Below are positions 12,619 to 23,599 of a stretch of DNA of 64,000 nucleotides, piece after piece. The DNA is taken from positions 62,001-126,000 of the forward strand of contig BPQB01000056.1 in NCBI GenBank assembly GCA_019973155.2. The letters are read 5' to 3'. Every line of letters starts with the position of its first letter. Position 1 is the first letter of the stretch. The notes under the pieces were generated by a model. That model was not told the DNA's origin. It did no database searches and worked only from the letters and a program-made list of their open reading frames with translations. The DNA is from Phanerochaete sordida. Taxonomy: Eukaryota; Basidiomycota; Agaricomycetes; Polyporales; Phanerochaetaceae. The translations under genes and the position numbers were made by a program.

Positions 12619-15600
12619 ATGTATCCTGACGGCACGGTGCGTCGCTCGTCCTTTTGGAGATCACAAGCACTGACGTATTACTCGTTCTTGCAGAAATGCG
12701 TCACGTTGACCCCAGGCGAGCGGCTCGGTGACGTCCGCTCCTACATGAGCAGCTCGCATGGCGACGTCTACGTAGCAGACCAGCTTCAAGTCACCCCTCA
12801 GCTCATCGAGACATCCTTGAATGAAGGTACGGAGGTCCCATTCGACGTTGTGTTCCTAGATTCTCAACGCTATCGCAGGTTTCACGCCTAAGGCTGTGCA
12901 ATGGCTGCCCACTAGACATGGCGGCGCCGCGATTGCGGGCAGCAGCCTGTGTTCATACTCTGTGCGTGCTTGCCGTGCTTTTCAATTGCTTCCTTTGCGC
13001 ATACTGACTTCTGCGCTGGTCTACACAGTGGGGTACCGGCGCCTGGTCGCTTTTCTATCAAATTGAGGTGGAAGGAGGGATCAGGCTGCGAGAGTATTAC
13101 TTCAACAACTCCCAGTGGAACGATACCCACCTCGACATCTGGAGCGTCAAGCTCGGCTCCAGCGTCGCAGTCATGGACGCACCGGCCAGCGGTAAACCTC
13201 CCACACTTGTCTTCCAGGACACCTCAGACAATATCTGTGTATTGTACGCTTTTCGTTCGTTTTCCCGTACGCTACAGCTACTTACTTGGCAACCGCAGTC
13301 CTCTGGTAAAGGAGAGACGTACACAAGTCGATCAGCCTCCGAATATGTCGTTGACATTGGCGACGAAAGCGAAGCCTCTGACGGGCATAGGAGCCTGCGT
13401 CGATAGCGGTATGCCGTGTGATGCTCAGTCCAGCGACTTCGAAACTGACCTAGTCTTATGTCTAGATCACAAGACCAAGCGTGTGTACTACCAGGATTCC
13501 CAGGGCGTCATCCGAGAACAGAAGGCAGAGGGCGGTTTCTGGTGTGTTTTATGGACTTTGTTGCTCTCTTGTCGAAAGTGTGACGCCAGTACAGGGATAT
13601 CGTGCAGGAACCGGTATCAGATGCGCTCCCCGGCGTAGTCGGCGCTATTTCTGCTATCGGAGACGGGCAGTATGGTGCCAGGTGAGCTTGATCTAAGTAC
13701 ACAGCGTAGACTCTTCGATTGATCTCTTTCACCCAGGGTGTATGCTCTTCAGTCAAACGGTACTATCACCGAGTACAAGCGCTCTGGGCTAAAGTGGTTC
13801 CCGTACGCTATCCATATCTGTGTATGTCATCCTCGCTCATCTTGACATATCTATCTCGCCAGAACACCGGTGAAGACGCGGACCAAACCTTTGAGCAGCG
13901 CCAACATTGTATCGATCTCCGCCCCGGTCCAAGGAATCCTCACCGGTGTGCTATGGATTGGAGACGATCGAGTACGTAACCTCTCTTGTTTGATCTGTCG
14001 GCGAAGCTCACTCGCCACATCTAGCGTCTGTACGTTAACGACTGCCAGAGTGACGGCAGATGGCGCGGGCCTCGAGCCCTTCTCGAATTCCGCTACGATG
14101 AGGCAAAAAATGGGCTTAGACCTGGCAATCGAACGCCCTTTGGTGAGTTCGCCAGCTTGACGCCTGCTCTCCGACGAAGTCCTCATCGCATTTTGTAGAC
14201 CGCCTCTCCACCGGCTCAGGTGCCGTACCAGCTACGGCAACTGGAGCGACGCATGGAAGCAATGCGCAACAATCGGGAGAATGTGCCACACCCGACGGCG
14301 CGTCAACTCATCACGGCTCCACACCTGGCGGTACGACGTCCACCTCTGGACCGCACCAGTCTCCCCACGGCGAGCGTGCGGGTGTCAGAGAGCAGTCAGG
14401 CCACGCATCTGGCACCCGGCCTCCTCAGCCAGGCGCGCACACGTCGCCTCCCAGCACTGGAAATCTCCACGGCGGCTCAGCGGCGACGGAGGGACCTCAA
14501 CGCGACGGAAAGGGTGCGGGCGTCGGTGCGGGCGGCCAGCACACGCCGAGCGACGCGCAGCAGCCCTTGCAGGGCGGCCGCACTCCTGGCGCGGGCGGCC
14601 AGCACGGCGCTACTCCTACGACGCACTCATCCCAACAAGGTGGAAACCCTTTGACCCCGGGAGACAGTGGCCGACGCATCCCTTCCGAACCGTCAAGCAC
14701 TCCTACCAGTGGTACCCGCCAGCCCGACCGCAGCGGACTTGCTCCGACGAATGGTCAGTCCGGGCAGCACGGCGCCGCTTCTGGCGGTCAGCGCCCGAAC
14801 GGAGGCGCACACGATCCGACCCCCGAGGTCGGCGGCCAGCAGGGACCCGCTGGAGATCGCCGTCCGCCAGGTGTAGCTCCCTCTGCCGGCGCGGCAGGCT
14901 CTCATATGTCGTCTTCGGGAGGTCCGTCGACGCATCATGGAGACCGTACCTCGACTAGCCAGCACGGCGGGGCACCAGGCGGCGCAACATCGCAGGTTCA
15001 AGGCGGATCTACTTCAGCCAGCGGTCGAGGAGGATCCGAGCCCCGGGGTCCCACCACCGGCACCGCACCCTCCTCCGTATCTACTCCGCGTCCCACCTCT
15101 GGGGTCCCTCCGTCGACCAACGGTGCGGGTGATCACAGTGCCCCCAGCGGCGGCAGTGGCTTAACGCCTGCCACCGGGGCTGACGGGCACCCCTCGAGCG
15201 CCACTAGTACGAATGGCCTTACGCCTACAGCTCCGAGTCTCAGCGGACAGCATGGTGCAGGCGCCGACGCGAGCGTCGTTCATCCGACCTCTCCGAGCCC
15301 TAACGGTCATGCGACGGATTCCGCCTCTGCGGCCGCAGACGCTGCCACGAGCACCACCGCCGCAGCGAAGTATCGCCCGGGGAAGGTCATCCGCCGAGTA
15401 TGCATGCACATCAAGCGCGGAGTGGAGGGCCTCAAGGTCGTCTACGACAACGGCCAGGAGACTGCGTGGCGCGGCCTATCCACTGGTGATGAGAGGACAT
15501 TCGAGCTCGAGTCTGACGAGTACATCACGCATGTCTGGTACGCTGCAGACGGCGGGATTGTTCAGGGCCTTCTTTTCGGAACATCGTTCGGTACGTGCAC

Positions 15601-17053
15601 GCAAATCTCAATAGCATCTTCGCTGACGCTTGCAAATAATTAGGTCGCGAGTCGCCGTGGTTTGGCTCGCAGTATGGTATCTTTGGGCTGCACAAGAATG
15701 ACGGGAGCGTACTCGTCGATCTAGAAGGTCCCCTCAATGGCGGTCCCGACTCGCTCAAGGTGCGTCGAGATGCTCCAGTACTAAGCCTTCGTTCTGATAT
15801 AGCTTCATAGCCGACCTGGGAAGCGTTCTCACCTATGGGAGACTCGATTGCCCACGAGGCCGAGTTCAACACTCTTCTCGGAGAGTTCGGCAAGTTTCAA
15901 GCAGGAGTTTCCGAGTTGAAAGGCGCAGTCCACGGGATGACCGACCTGGCGACAGAAGACACAGCAGAGGCGTTCAAGGTACTCGTGCAGAATGTCGAAA
16001 TTTTGCGAAACCAGGAGGACGGCATCAAAGGAGCCCGGGTCACGGCTAACGCACTCCGAGAGACCTACCGTACGGCACACCTGAGCGCTTGCAGAAAGTC
16101 CGTAGAGACTCTCCTCAAGCTGCTAGAAGAGCTGTCGATCAAGCTGAAGCCCATGTCTGGCGAGGTAAGCTCGGTCAATATTGAGATGATGATCGCTGAT
16201 ATATAGTGATGATCTGTAGTTTGCGTCAGCCGTTGAAGACAGGCGACAAGAAGGCGAAGCTCTATACAAGAAGCTGAGCAGCCTCCTGGACAAAGTGAAA
16301 CAGTATCGCCAGAAGTTGGGAACGATCGCAGACGGTCTCACGTGCGTCGCTTTACCCGCTATCTAACCACTCCCACGCTGAGGTTGTGCCATGCATAGGT
16401 CGAACCAGCTGTTTTGGTTCAAGGAAGTCGAGAAGACTGCCGCGACCTTTGCCGTAGACAAGACTACTTTCAAGCAGACTATGGAGGCGAAGGGTATACC
16501 ACCTTTAGAGCCCGAGGACGACTACGCGACTACGCTTTGGGTACGCCCCTTTGCCACGCCTGGGGAACATGCTGACAGTACAGTCTTGCAGGGCCTTGAA
16601 GCCTGGAGGCACAAGGTCAACGCCAAGGTGGCCGAAGACCCAACTGTGCACTACATCATCAACTCCACAATGAAGTCGAACTCCCGCGCGCAGTTCACCC
16701 GATCACAGGTCGACTTCCTGAAGGCGACCGCGTCTCGACTAGGTAGCCTCATGAAGAAGCTAGACGACCTGTCAGGCAGGATCACACAGACTCTGGAGAC
16801 GCTGCGCAGCCTCATCGATGGCCTTGGTGATCACCAGCCGGAAAGGAACTCGGCCATGAAGGGCGCGGCTCAGCTTCTGGACCTGGTCAAGAAGAGTATC
16901 CACGAGCTCGAGACAGTCAAGGCTGCGGACGACTCGCACGTGTTCGCGAAGCCGACACACGGTGTCCTCGGCCCTCTCTTGCAGAACTCGAGCTTCAAGT
17001 GGGGATCTGTGAAAGGTCAAGAGCTTTTGGACGTCTCAAAGACTCTGTGCTAG
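12619..17053 (+). CDS. Four-part lectin: fucose-lectin-like propeller, disordered linker, jacalin-like domain, helical C-terminus (copy 1)
   Basis: My model has 15 exons and totals 3660 bases, an exact multiple of three (about 1219 residues). Introns: 12637-12693, 12827-12878, 12962-13028, 13244-13298, 13542-13594, 13682-13736, 13803-13862, 13972-14024, 14143-14198, 15591-15643, 15760-15810, 16165-16219, 16342-16398, 16541-16591. Residues 1-357 carry repeats of the Aleuria-type fucose lectin propeller (WSLFYQ, RLREYYFN, RVYYQDSQGVIREQ, YALQSNGTITEYKRSG, VLWIGDD). Residues 358-746 are a low-complexity Gly/Ser/Thr/Pro/Gln/His linker with recurring QHG. Residues 747-860 resemble jacalin-like lectins (GVEGLKVVYDNGQ, LESDEYITHVWY, GSVLVDLEG). 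Residues 861-1219 are predicted almost entirely helical and charged, with heptad-like leucines. No signal peptide, so it is probably cytoplasmic. Sugar binding follows from the families; the function of the helical part is unknown. Helical bundles joined to lectin domains occur in some pore-forming proteins, but I see no hydrophobic membrane segment. A paralogue lies at 48308-51625. Confidence 0.75.
14199..15366 (+). repeat. Low-complexity coding segment: Gly/Ser/Gln/His linker
   Basis: This part of exon 10 codes for about 390 residues, nearly all G, S, T, P, A, Q, H, R and D, with repeated short words such as AGGQHG, SGQHG, SQHGG and GGQ. It separates the propeller from the jacalin-like domain and is expected to be disordered. 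The paralogue has only a few dozen residues here, so the segment was expanded in this copy or lost in the other. Confidence 0.7.
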
Positions 17054-17453
17054 TAGTTGAATAGCATGTATAACGGGCATTGCAGGTAACTTTGAGCCAC
17101 GAATCAATACTCTCTTTTCACTTGACGTGAACAATATTCTCCTAGCAGGTTTTATTTGCTCTTGCGCCGCGTTCGGCTGCGTATCATATTTCGCGTGTTC
17201 ATGCCAGAAGTTCAATATATCACGCGCTGACGTACTTCCGATATTCTGCGCTGACAGCGTGGAACAGGCCATCCTTCGCGGTTGTGAAGAATATGTTCCC
17301 TCTTTCCATGCCACGGTGGCAGTACCCCATTTTGCATCCCATGCCGAAGCTCCTTGTAGGAGATTCCCTCGAGCAGAACCACATGGAGAGCTGCAATTTC
17401 TCACTTCCGCCGGCAGGCCGCAAATCGGCTGCAACAGGTCCGGCAGGAGGAGA
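17054..17453. other. Intergenic stretch
   Basis: Lies between two genes on the same strand and holds the promoter of the next one. I see no gene in it. Confidence 0.5.
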
Positions 17454-17462
17454 TATATATAA
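17454..17462 (+). promoter_or_regulatory. TATA box of the short-chain dehydrogenase gene
   Basis: TATATATAA lies 69 bases before the ATG at 17523. Confidence 0.6.
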
Positions 17463-17522
17463 GCACACTGCTCCGCGAGGGAATGGCTAACACCACAACC
17501 CCAATTTTTTCACAGCTCCAAG

Positions 17523-18549
17523 ATGGACTCTCCGAAAGTCTGGCTAGGCAAGCAGACTCCATATCCGCCCTCTGTGCAAGATACTGAACGGTCCTTGTCT
17601 TCAGTGACCGGGTCCTCCTCAGGCTTCGGCCTTGCCTTGTGCAAGCTCCTCCTTTCCAAGGGCGATAAAGTCGTAGCGACGCTGCGCAAGCCCGCTGATC
17701 TCGCCGGGCTCTCGGCGCAGTACGACTCCAATGCGCTGCTCGCGCTCGAGCTCGACGTTACGCACCCCGAAGAAATCACTCACACCTTCGCGACGGCCAA
17801 AGCGCACTTTGGACGCGTCGACGTCGTCTTCAACAACGCGGGCTGCGCAGTGGTCGGCGAGATCGAGGCAGTCCCCGAGCACGACGCGCGCGCGCTCATG
17901 GACGTTGACTTCTGGGGCGCCGCTGCCGTGAGCACCGCCGCCGTGCGCTTCTTTCGCGAGGAGAACCCGCCGGGAGTGGGCGGCCTTTTGCTGAATGTCA
18001 GCTCGATGTTTGGGCACAACGCGTTTGCATGCATCGGACATTACTCTGCTGCTAAGTTCGGTGAGCGTGGCTCGCACCGTTTCGCTTGCGCGTGCTCAAT
18101 TTTTTGCAGCTCTCGAAGGTCTCACGGAGGCCCTTGCGCAGGAGCTAGACCCTGAGTGGAATACAAAGGTGCGCAGGTCTGTATATCCTAAATATAAACA
18201 GCGTTTGAACGTACTACAGGTCTGCCTCGTCGTTCCTGGCCTATTCCGCACCGAGGTCAGAGCAAAGGCTGCGACGGTGCCCGTCCCGCCGGCGTACGCG
18301 TCCGTCAATGCCACCAGTGGGGCACGCAAATATATTGACGCAGCGTGGGACCCGAGCCGCCCAACCCGCATAGGAGACACGGACAAGGCCGTCGCGCGCA
18401 TCCGTGAGGTTGCCCTCCTCGAGAGCCCTCCAAGCAGGTTGTTCCTCGGCACCGACTGCGTCACGAGTGTCCGAGCTAAGATTGCACGTGTCACCGCAGA
18501 GCTCGACGCGTCGCAGGAGTGGGCAGAGGGTCTGCTGGAGGACGTATAG
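17523..18549 (+). CDS. Short-chain dehydrogenase/reductase
   Basis: NAD(P)-dependent oxidoreductase of the classical SDR family, 289 residues in a four-exon model of 870 coding bases. Introns: 17548-17604, 18061-18109, 18169-18219. Visible motifs in order: VTGSSSGFG (cofactor loop, TGxxxGxG), LDVTHPEE (Asp after the fourth strand), VDVVFNNAGCA (NNAG), NVSSMFG (catalytic Ser) and GHYSAAK (catalytic Tyr and Lys of YxxxK), then VVPGLFRTEV. No signal peptide or membrane segment, so it is probably cytosolic. Substrate unknown: the sequence is of the type often annotated only as a ketoreductase-like SDR. The first intron starts with GC rather than GT. It is 57 bases and free of stops, so an unspliced reading would insert 19 residues just before VTGSSSG and spoil the first strand of the Rossmann fold. 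Splicing restores VWLVTGSSSG, which is why I prefer the GC-AG intron. Confidence 0.88.
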
Positions 18550-21500
18550 GTGCACAAGGATCCCATCGATTACTCTATTATTATGCACATCGACCGAAAG
18601 TAACGATTCTATACGATTGCCCAACGAGAGGTCTAGTGACCTGGAGAGTCTGCTTAACCTGAGCCAGCATATATACTGCTCGGTTCACTCGGGTCCCGCA
18701 CCTGGGTCTCCTACGTCCCAGCACCTGCTACGGTCCCGGTCACGGCATCAATGCATCAGGCCGTAGACGTGGCAGCGCCAGGACAATTTTCCTGGCCCTA
18801 AATAAACAGGTCCGCGGCACGCTACCCTCCTGATTTCCCCCTTCTCTCTCTCTCCGCCACCTCAACGTGTCCCGAAGCTCCAGCCTGCTTCGCAGCAGTG
18901 GTACGTCTATGTCCCACTCACAGTGTCAGCTCATTTCTCACTGCTTTACGAAGGGTAATTGCGTGTCCCGGTAGGGGCGTGGCGATCTTCAGAGTGCCAT
19001 GAGCGCATAAACAGGCCGCGAGGCACCCTACGCGCAGGTTAAATGTGCTGGTTGCGGGCTCGAGAGGCAGCGATTCCTTCAATGGCATGGTTAAAGCCCT
19101 GTCGCGAGCTGCAGTCGAGATCGGGCGCATGCGTGCGCCGCTAGGGACGAAGAGGTGACACCGTCGGCACGCGACGCGCGCGGCGGCACATGACCAGGAT
19201 CGTGCAGAGCGAGCGATGTCCGCACTTAGCTCACTAACAGATATTCTCCAGCCTGTTCCGCATGTTCCATCCGTCACCGCGCCCACGGCGACCTTTGCGA
19301 TTGGTCTTTGCGGCGTGCTGTCCGACCCCGCCACCCGGCGGCTGCACGACTCCATGTGGTGGCGCGGCTCCAACTCCAGCTGTGTCCGGCCGACAGGGCT
19401 CGCGCCGTACGTCGATGCAATCAGGCTCGTGGTGCGTGCAATTTTACGCTGCATCTGACGCGCCAGACCCGAAGGCCGTTAACGTCGAGTGCGGAGGCAA
19501 GAACGTTGCGATGTCCGTCGCGACCACTGTCGCAGACGACGTGAGCATGCTGCCACTTTCCTCGCTCGCAGAATGCACGCGCCAGCGGCGCAAAGCGCGG
19601 CCCCTGTGCTTCACCACGATGTCTAGGCCTGTTTTGTGGGCTCGGCTACTACAGCTCTACAGGCTCGCTGCTGCCTACGACCCAGTGGCACTATAAAATG
19701 AGTCGTCGAGCTCACTGGGCAGGTCTTCGGAGCGCAGCTCGTCAATTCCGTACGGATGGCACGCACTGGTACCGGAGCGCCGATATTGCGAGTGCGTACT
19801 CCTTCCATACGACGGTCGTTCTACATGTTCGACACTCCCTGTATAGTACTCTGCTCCGAGTCCCGCGCACCAAATAGCATTTTACTACGGAAGATATTCA
19901 TGCAGTGGCATCTTTGGGACCTGATCAGGCGATCCCGGAGTTGTGGACGGTTTCCGCGGTCGATGGACCTTGCACGGTCACCGGTCAACCATCACAGGAC
20001 TGGTGATCTGCATGAGCAACAATTCATCGCAGACGGCACGATAGAACGAGGGCAGGACAGGGGCATCACGATTTTTTGGTAGACGCAAAACTGGCGGCAC
20101 CATGCGCTCCTTACGGTATCTAACTCAGGCTGTGTCTAACGATATCGTTGAGCGATTTTCTCTTACGTTCCGATGTTCGATTTGGAGTGTGCGGTCGAGT
20201 TTCCTGCTGGATCAAAGCAAAGACATTTCTTCGTAGATTAGTCTCCTCACCGGAGCGGAGCGAAGGGATTTCTTGTTATTCTGCTGCCAGTGGTATGCAC
20301 TTTGTAAGCTTTCATTTCAGTATCTAGCTGCGTACCTGGAGTTCTTCTTGTGCCGTCTCAGCCAATTATCTGAGATTCAGTCGCTTCCCGTGAGCGTCGC
20401 ATACCCTTGCGTGAATCATAAAGGCTTGAGAGCGAATTTATAGATGAGTGCGAGCGTTGTGGGCGGAGATGCATTGCGCGACCGGACGTCACTACTGAGA
20501 TTCAATATATTGAAGCCCCGAGGTGAGCGCTTCGAAAATCGCTTTGCTTTTCCGTGACCAACAGCCATGTTACTTCGAGCCACTTTCCGACTTCGAGAGC
20601 ATGCAAGGCTCTGTGTATGTGGAGAATACAGCTACAGCTACAGAGTAGCATGAGCTACTCGCGTATACGGCATACGCTACGATCAAACGTCCTCGGTGCG
20701 AATATTTGCGTTCGAGAACGGTAGTTACGTAGCCTTTCACTGACCTCGGCTCGCAGGACGATGAACGGTGCCCATACGGTCCTAGTTCTCAACTTGTAAC
20801 AAGTCTTGGTTCACTCAATTTTGCAATCGCCTCTCATCATCGAACCGTGGTGTCCGAGTCTTGAATGGCCGACTTCCGCCGATTGGACATATCGAGCACA
20901 CGAAGTACGGTATTCGACTCTGCGAATATGGCGCACCAGCACCTGTTGTTCAGCCGGCTAAATAGAGGTTTCAGCGGCCCTTGTCTCCCAAAGACGGACA
21001 TTCCGAACCCTAGTGGCTTTTACCTGGATAGCGCACCTCGCTACTCCGGGATGGCGACTCCTCTTTTGACCACGGCTGCATAACGATACGAATCGTGTGA
21101 GGCTCCGGCTCACCTTCTGTAATATAAGTAATGACGCCTTGGTTTCATAGTATCCTTCTCGTAGCTCGCCGGATCATGCTGGCGCCACCTCCAGCGTCAT
21201 GAGACACTGCCGCTCATTTCAGCCAAGTGAAGACGATTAGCATTTCAGAGGTAATGAGCTTGTCTTTATCCTAGATGCGGCGCTGATTTGCAGCATTTCA
21301 GGTGCCACGTATACCTCTTGTGACCTGCGCTGCATCCCATCGAAATGCAGGAGGATTCTCGTCACGGACCCGTCCCTGGGCGCCGCCCTTGCGCACGGAC
21401 GTCGGTGCAGAGCCTCTGCCTCCCTGAACGACAAGTGCGCACGCAGTGCGGCTGCCCTCTTACGTCTTACAGGACAACACGGCCTCCCTCTTCCAACACG

Positions 21501-23534
21501 CCCAGCGGTGAGCGACAGCGCGCCGTGCTCGGCGCATGGCTCGGTGGCGTCGAACCTGGGTCTGGGTGCCCCGGCAGACCGGTTACTTGGGGCGGTCTTT
21601 GCACGTTCGGCGCGCTAGGCCCGCCCATCTGGCGCCCGCCGGGCTTCGGGGCCAGGGCCGCAAGGTTGAGCCCGCTCCGTGCCGCCGGGGCGCGGCCCTT
21701 CCAACGACCACTTCGACGCGGAGGGCATTTCAGCGGGCGCTGGCGCCAGCTCCTGTGAATCGGTCGACGTCGCGGACGGCAGTTTCGACCTGTATGAGCC
21801 GGTAGTACGGGGATACTGCTGAGGATGCGGCGAGTTGAGGTCGACTGCGTCTTCGTGTCAGTGTGGTACGTACCTATTTCAGGGCCACGTTACGAGTCCT
21901 GATGCTGCTCCCAAGCTGGCAGGAATAGGAATGGCTGCCACTACCAGGAACAGGTCGCTCTGTTCAGTCTCTTCGGAGTTAGCTCTCGAGCCGCTTTGGC
22001 AATTAGAACAACAGTGAGCCTGAAACCCGTGGGCAAAGCTCGTAGCCAGTGCGGGAGGCCATGCCCGAGGCCGCGGTGCCTGATTGTCGAGAACACGCTT
22101 CCTGCTCGTGAGTTATACATGACTATCTCAAAAAGACAATAGATTGCTGAATGAGCTGCTCTTCACCCAACCAAACCCCAGGGCGGACACCAATTGAGCG
22201 AAGTTCAGCCTGGGAGAGCAACACGAAATAACTGTATACCAATTACGCTCTCGAGCGATGCTCCCATGGGTAACGGGCCAAGGTCGATATTCGTCCATGA
22301 TCTCTCCATGCCCGTCTGACACTTCCCGCAGCGGCGCCGCCTGGAGACCGCCGCCTACACTGCGCCCGCGGAGACGAATTTCTCGAACGCGAACAAGTCA
22401 TCTCAATATTCAAGTCCCGCAGAGCCCTGGATCGCCAGATGTCGAATGCTCAGGGTCGTCATTCCTATCCATGTGCCTGTAAGCGCAACCCTGGGTTATC
22501 CTAAATACCTTCCATATCTGGACAGACTCTATCATCAGCCCGGGTCGACGCTCTCAGGCGCAGCGACGGCGAACACAAGTCTGCTCCACATGAATGCAGG
22601 CACAGGCCGTGCGCCCTACGGGAAATGTACCTGGCTGCCGGCAGCATCAGCCGTTGGTCGCTTCACGCTAAAGCCCCGACTCGAATAGCATCGCCCCGTC
22701 ATCGGCTCGTTGCCAGAGTCTAGCCAGGAAGATCGAGCGCTCGGTGCCTCATCGCTGCGCTCCCGTCCGCGCAGTGCAAGATGTCCTCGTCATGCATTTC
22801 CCCCGACAGCTCCGGTGATAGGAATGCATAGCGAGACAGGCGACCGAATTGCCACGAAAGCTTCTCTCATCGAAAGATCGTGCGAACTGGGCCGCGCTCC
22901 CGCCGACGCGCTCTCCCCGACCCGCCCCTATTCTTGTGTTGCCCTCAGCCACGCCCTTGTTCGCACGCGGCTGTACCTATACGCGGACGCGAGGACCCCA
23001 TGACGCCGCCCGCCAAGTTTGTCACCCGCTCCACCCACGATCCGCGCTGTGTCCGCCACGCCCAACATTCCGCGCCAAGATGGTCGCAACCTACGAGTTT
23101 CCTCGGAGGCGCGATCGCTGCTTCGTGCGACGCGCCAATTTGACCGCTCTTTCGTGCTCGGTGTCGCGCTCGCCAGAGCGACAGCCGGTGTGAGGCGATT
23201 GATCTCCATACGCGCGTCGTTTAAGGCGACAGCTGGTGTGGGGTCGCGGACGTAGAATGCGTAAGTGTCAACATTCCCACAGTCCTCCCGTTCGGCCAAG
23301 AGTCTAACACCGCCATTTACACGCAGATGTCTGTCCTGGGATTATTTGCTACGCGGCAAGGCCGCTTTCTCGACGTAAACATTTGGTCGGACATCATTCC
23401 ATGAGCGTCCGACGCGTCCGGGCCTGCGTCGCGACGTAGTCAGCTAGGCCAAAGTGCCGCGACAAGGCGGTGGAGGCAAATTTAGGCCTTGCATGCCGAG
23501 GCACTTTCCCTTTTCGCGAAACACTCGCGAAACA
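18550..23534. other. Gene-poor stretch of 5 kb, no supported gene
   Basis: No frame shows a recognisable domain. The longest are 19262-19696 (+), 21345-21758 (+) and 22849-23193 (+); they overlap antisense frames and have no splice support. A frame at 19216-19458 has fairly protein-like composition but no motif I know. AT-rich parts (20.1-20.9 kb) hold no long frame at all. Confidence 0.45.
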
Positions 23535-23546
23535 TATAAATGCCTC
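23535..23546 (+). promoter_or_regulatory. Core promoter of MCO1 (shared 12-base TATA element)
   Basis: TATAAATGCCTC starts 65 bases before the ATG at 23600. Exactly the same 12 bases are found before MCO2 and MCO3 at 65 and 66 bases. Confidence 0.8.
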
Positions 23547-23599
23547 AGACGGTCACGGTAGATTTCCAGGCCAGCAGGTCATCCTTCCACCGCGCAAAT

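Noticed and set aside
15811..17053. Reading the helical part as a proven pore-forming toxin domain
   Set aside because: The fold type and the lectin partner make one think of it, but there is no hydrophobic hairpin, no signal peptide and no sequence motif of a named toxin family. It is kept only as one hypothesis.
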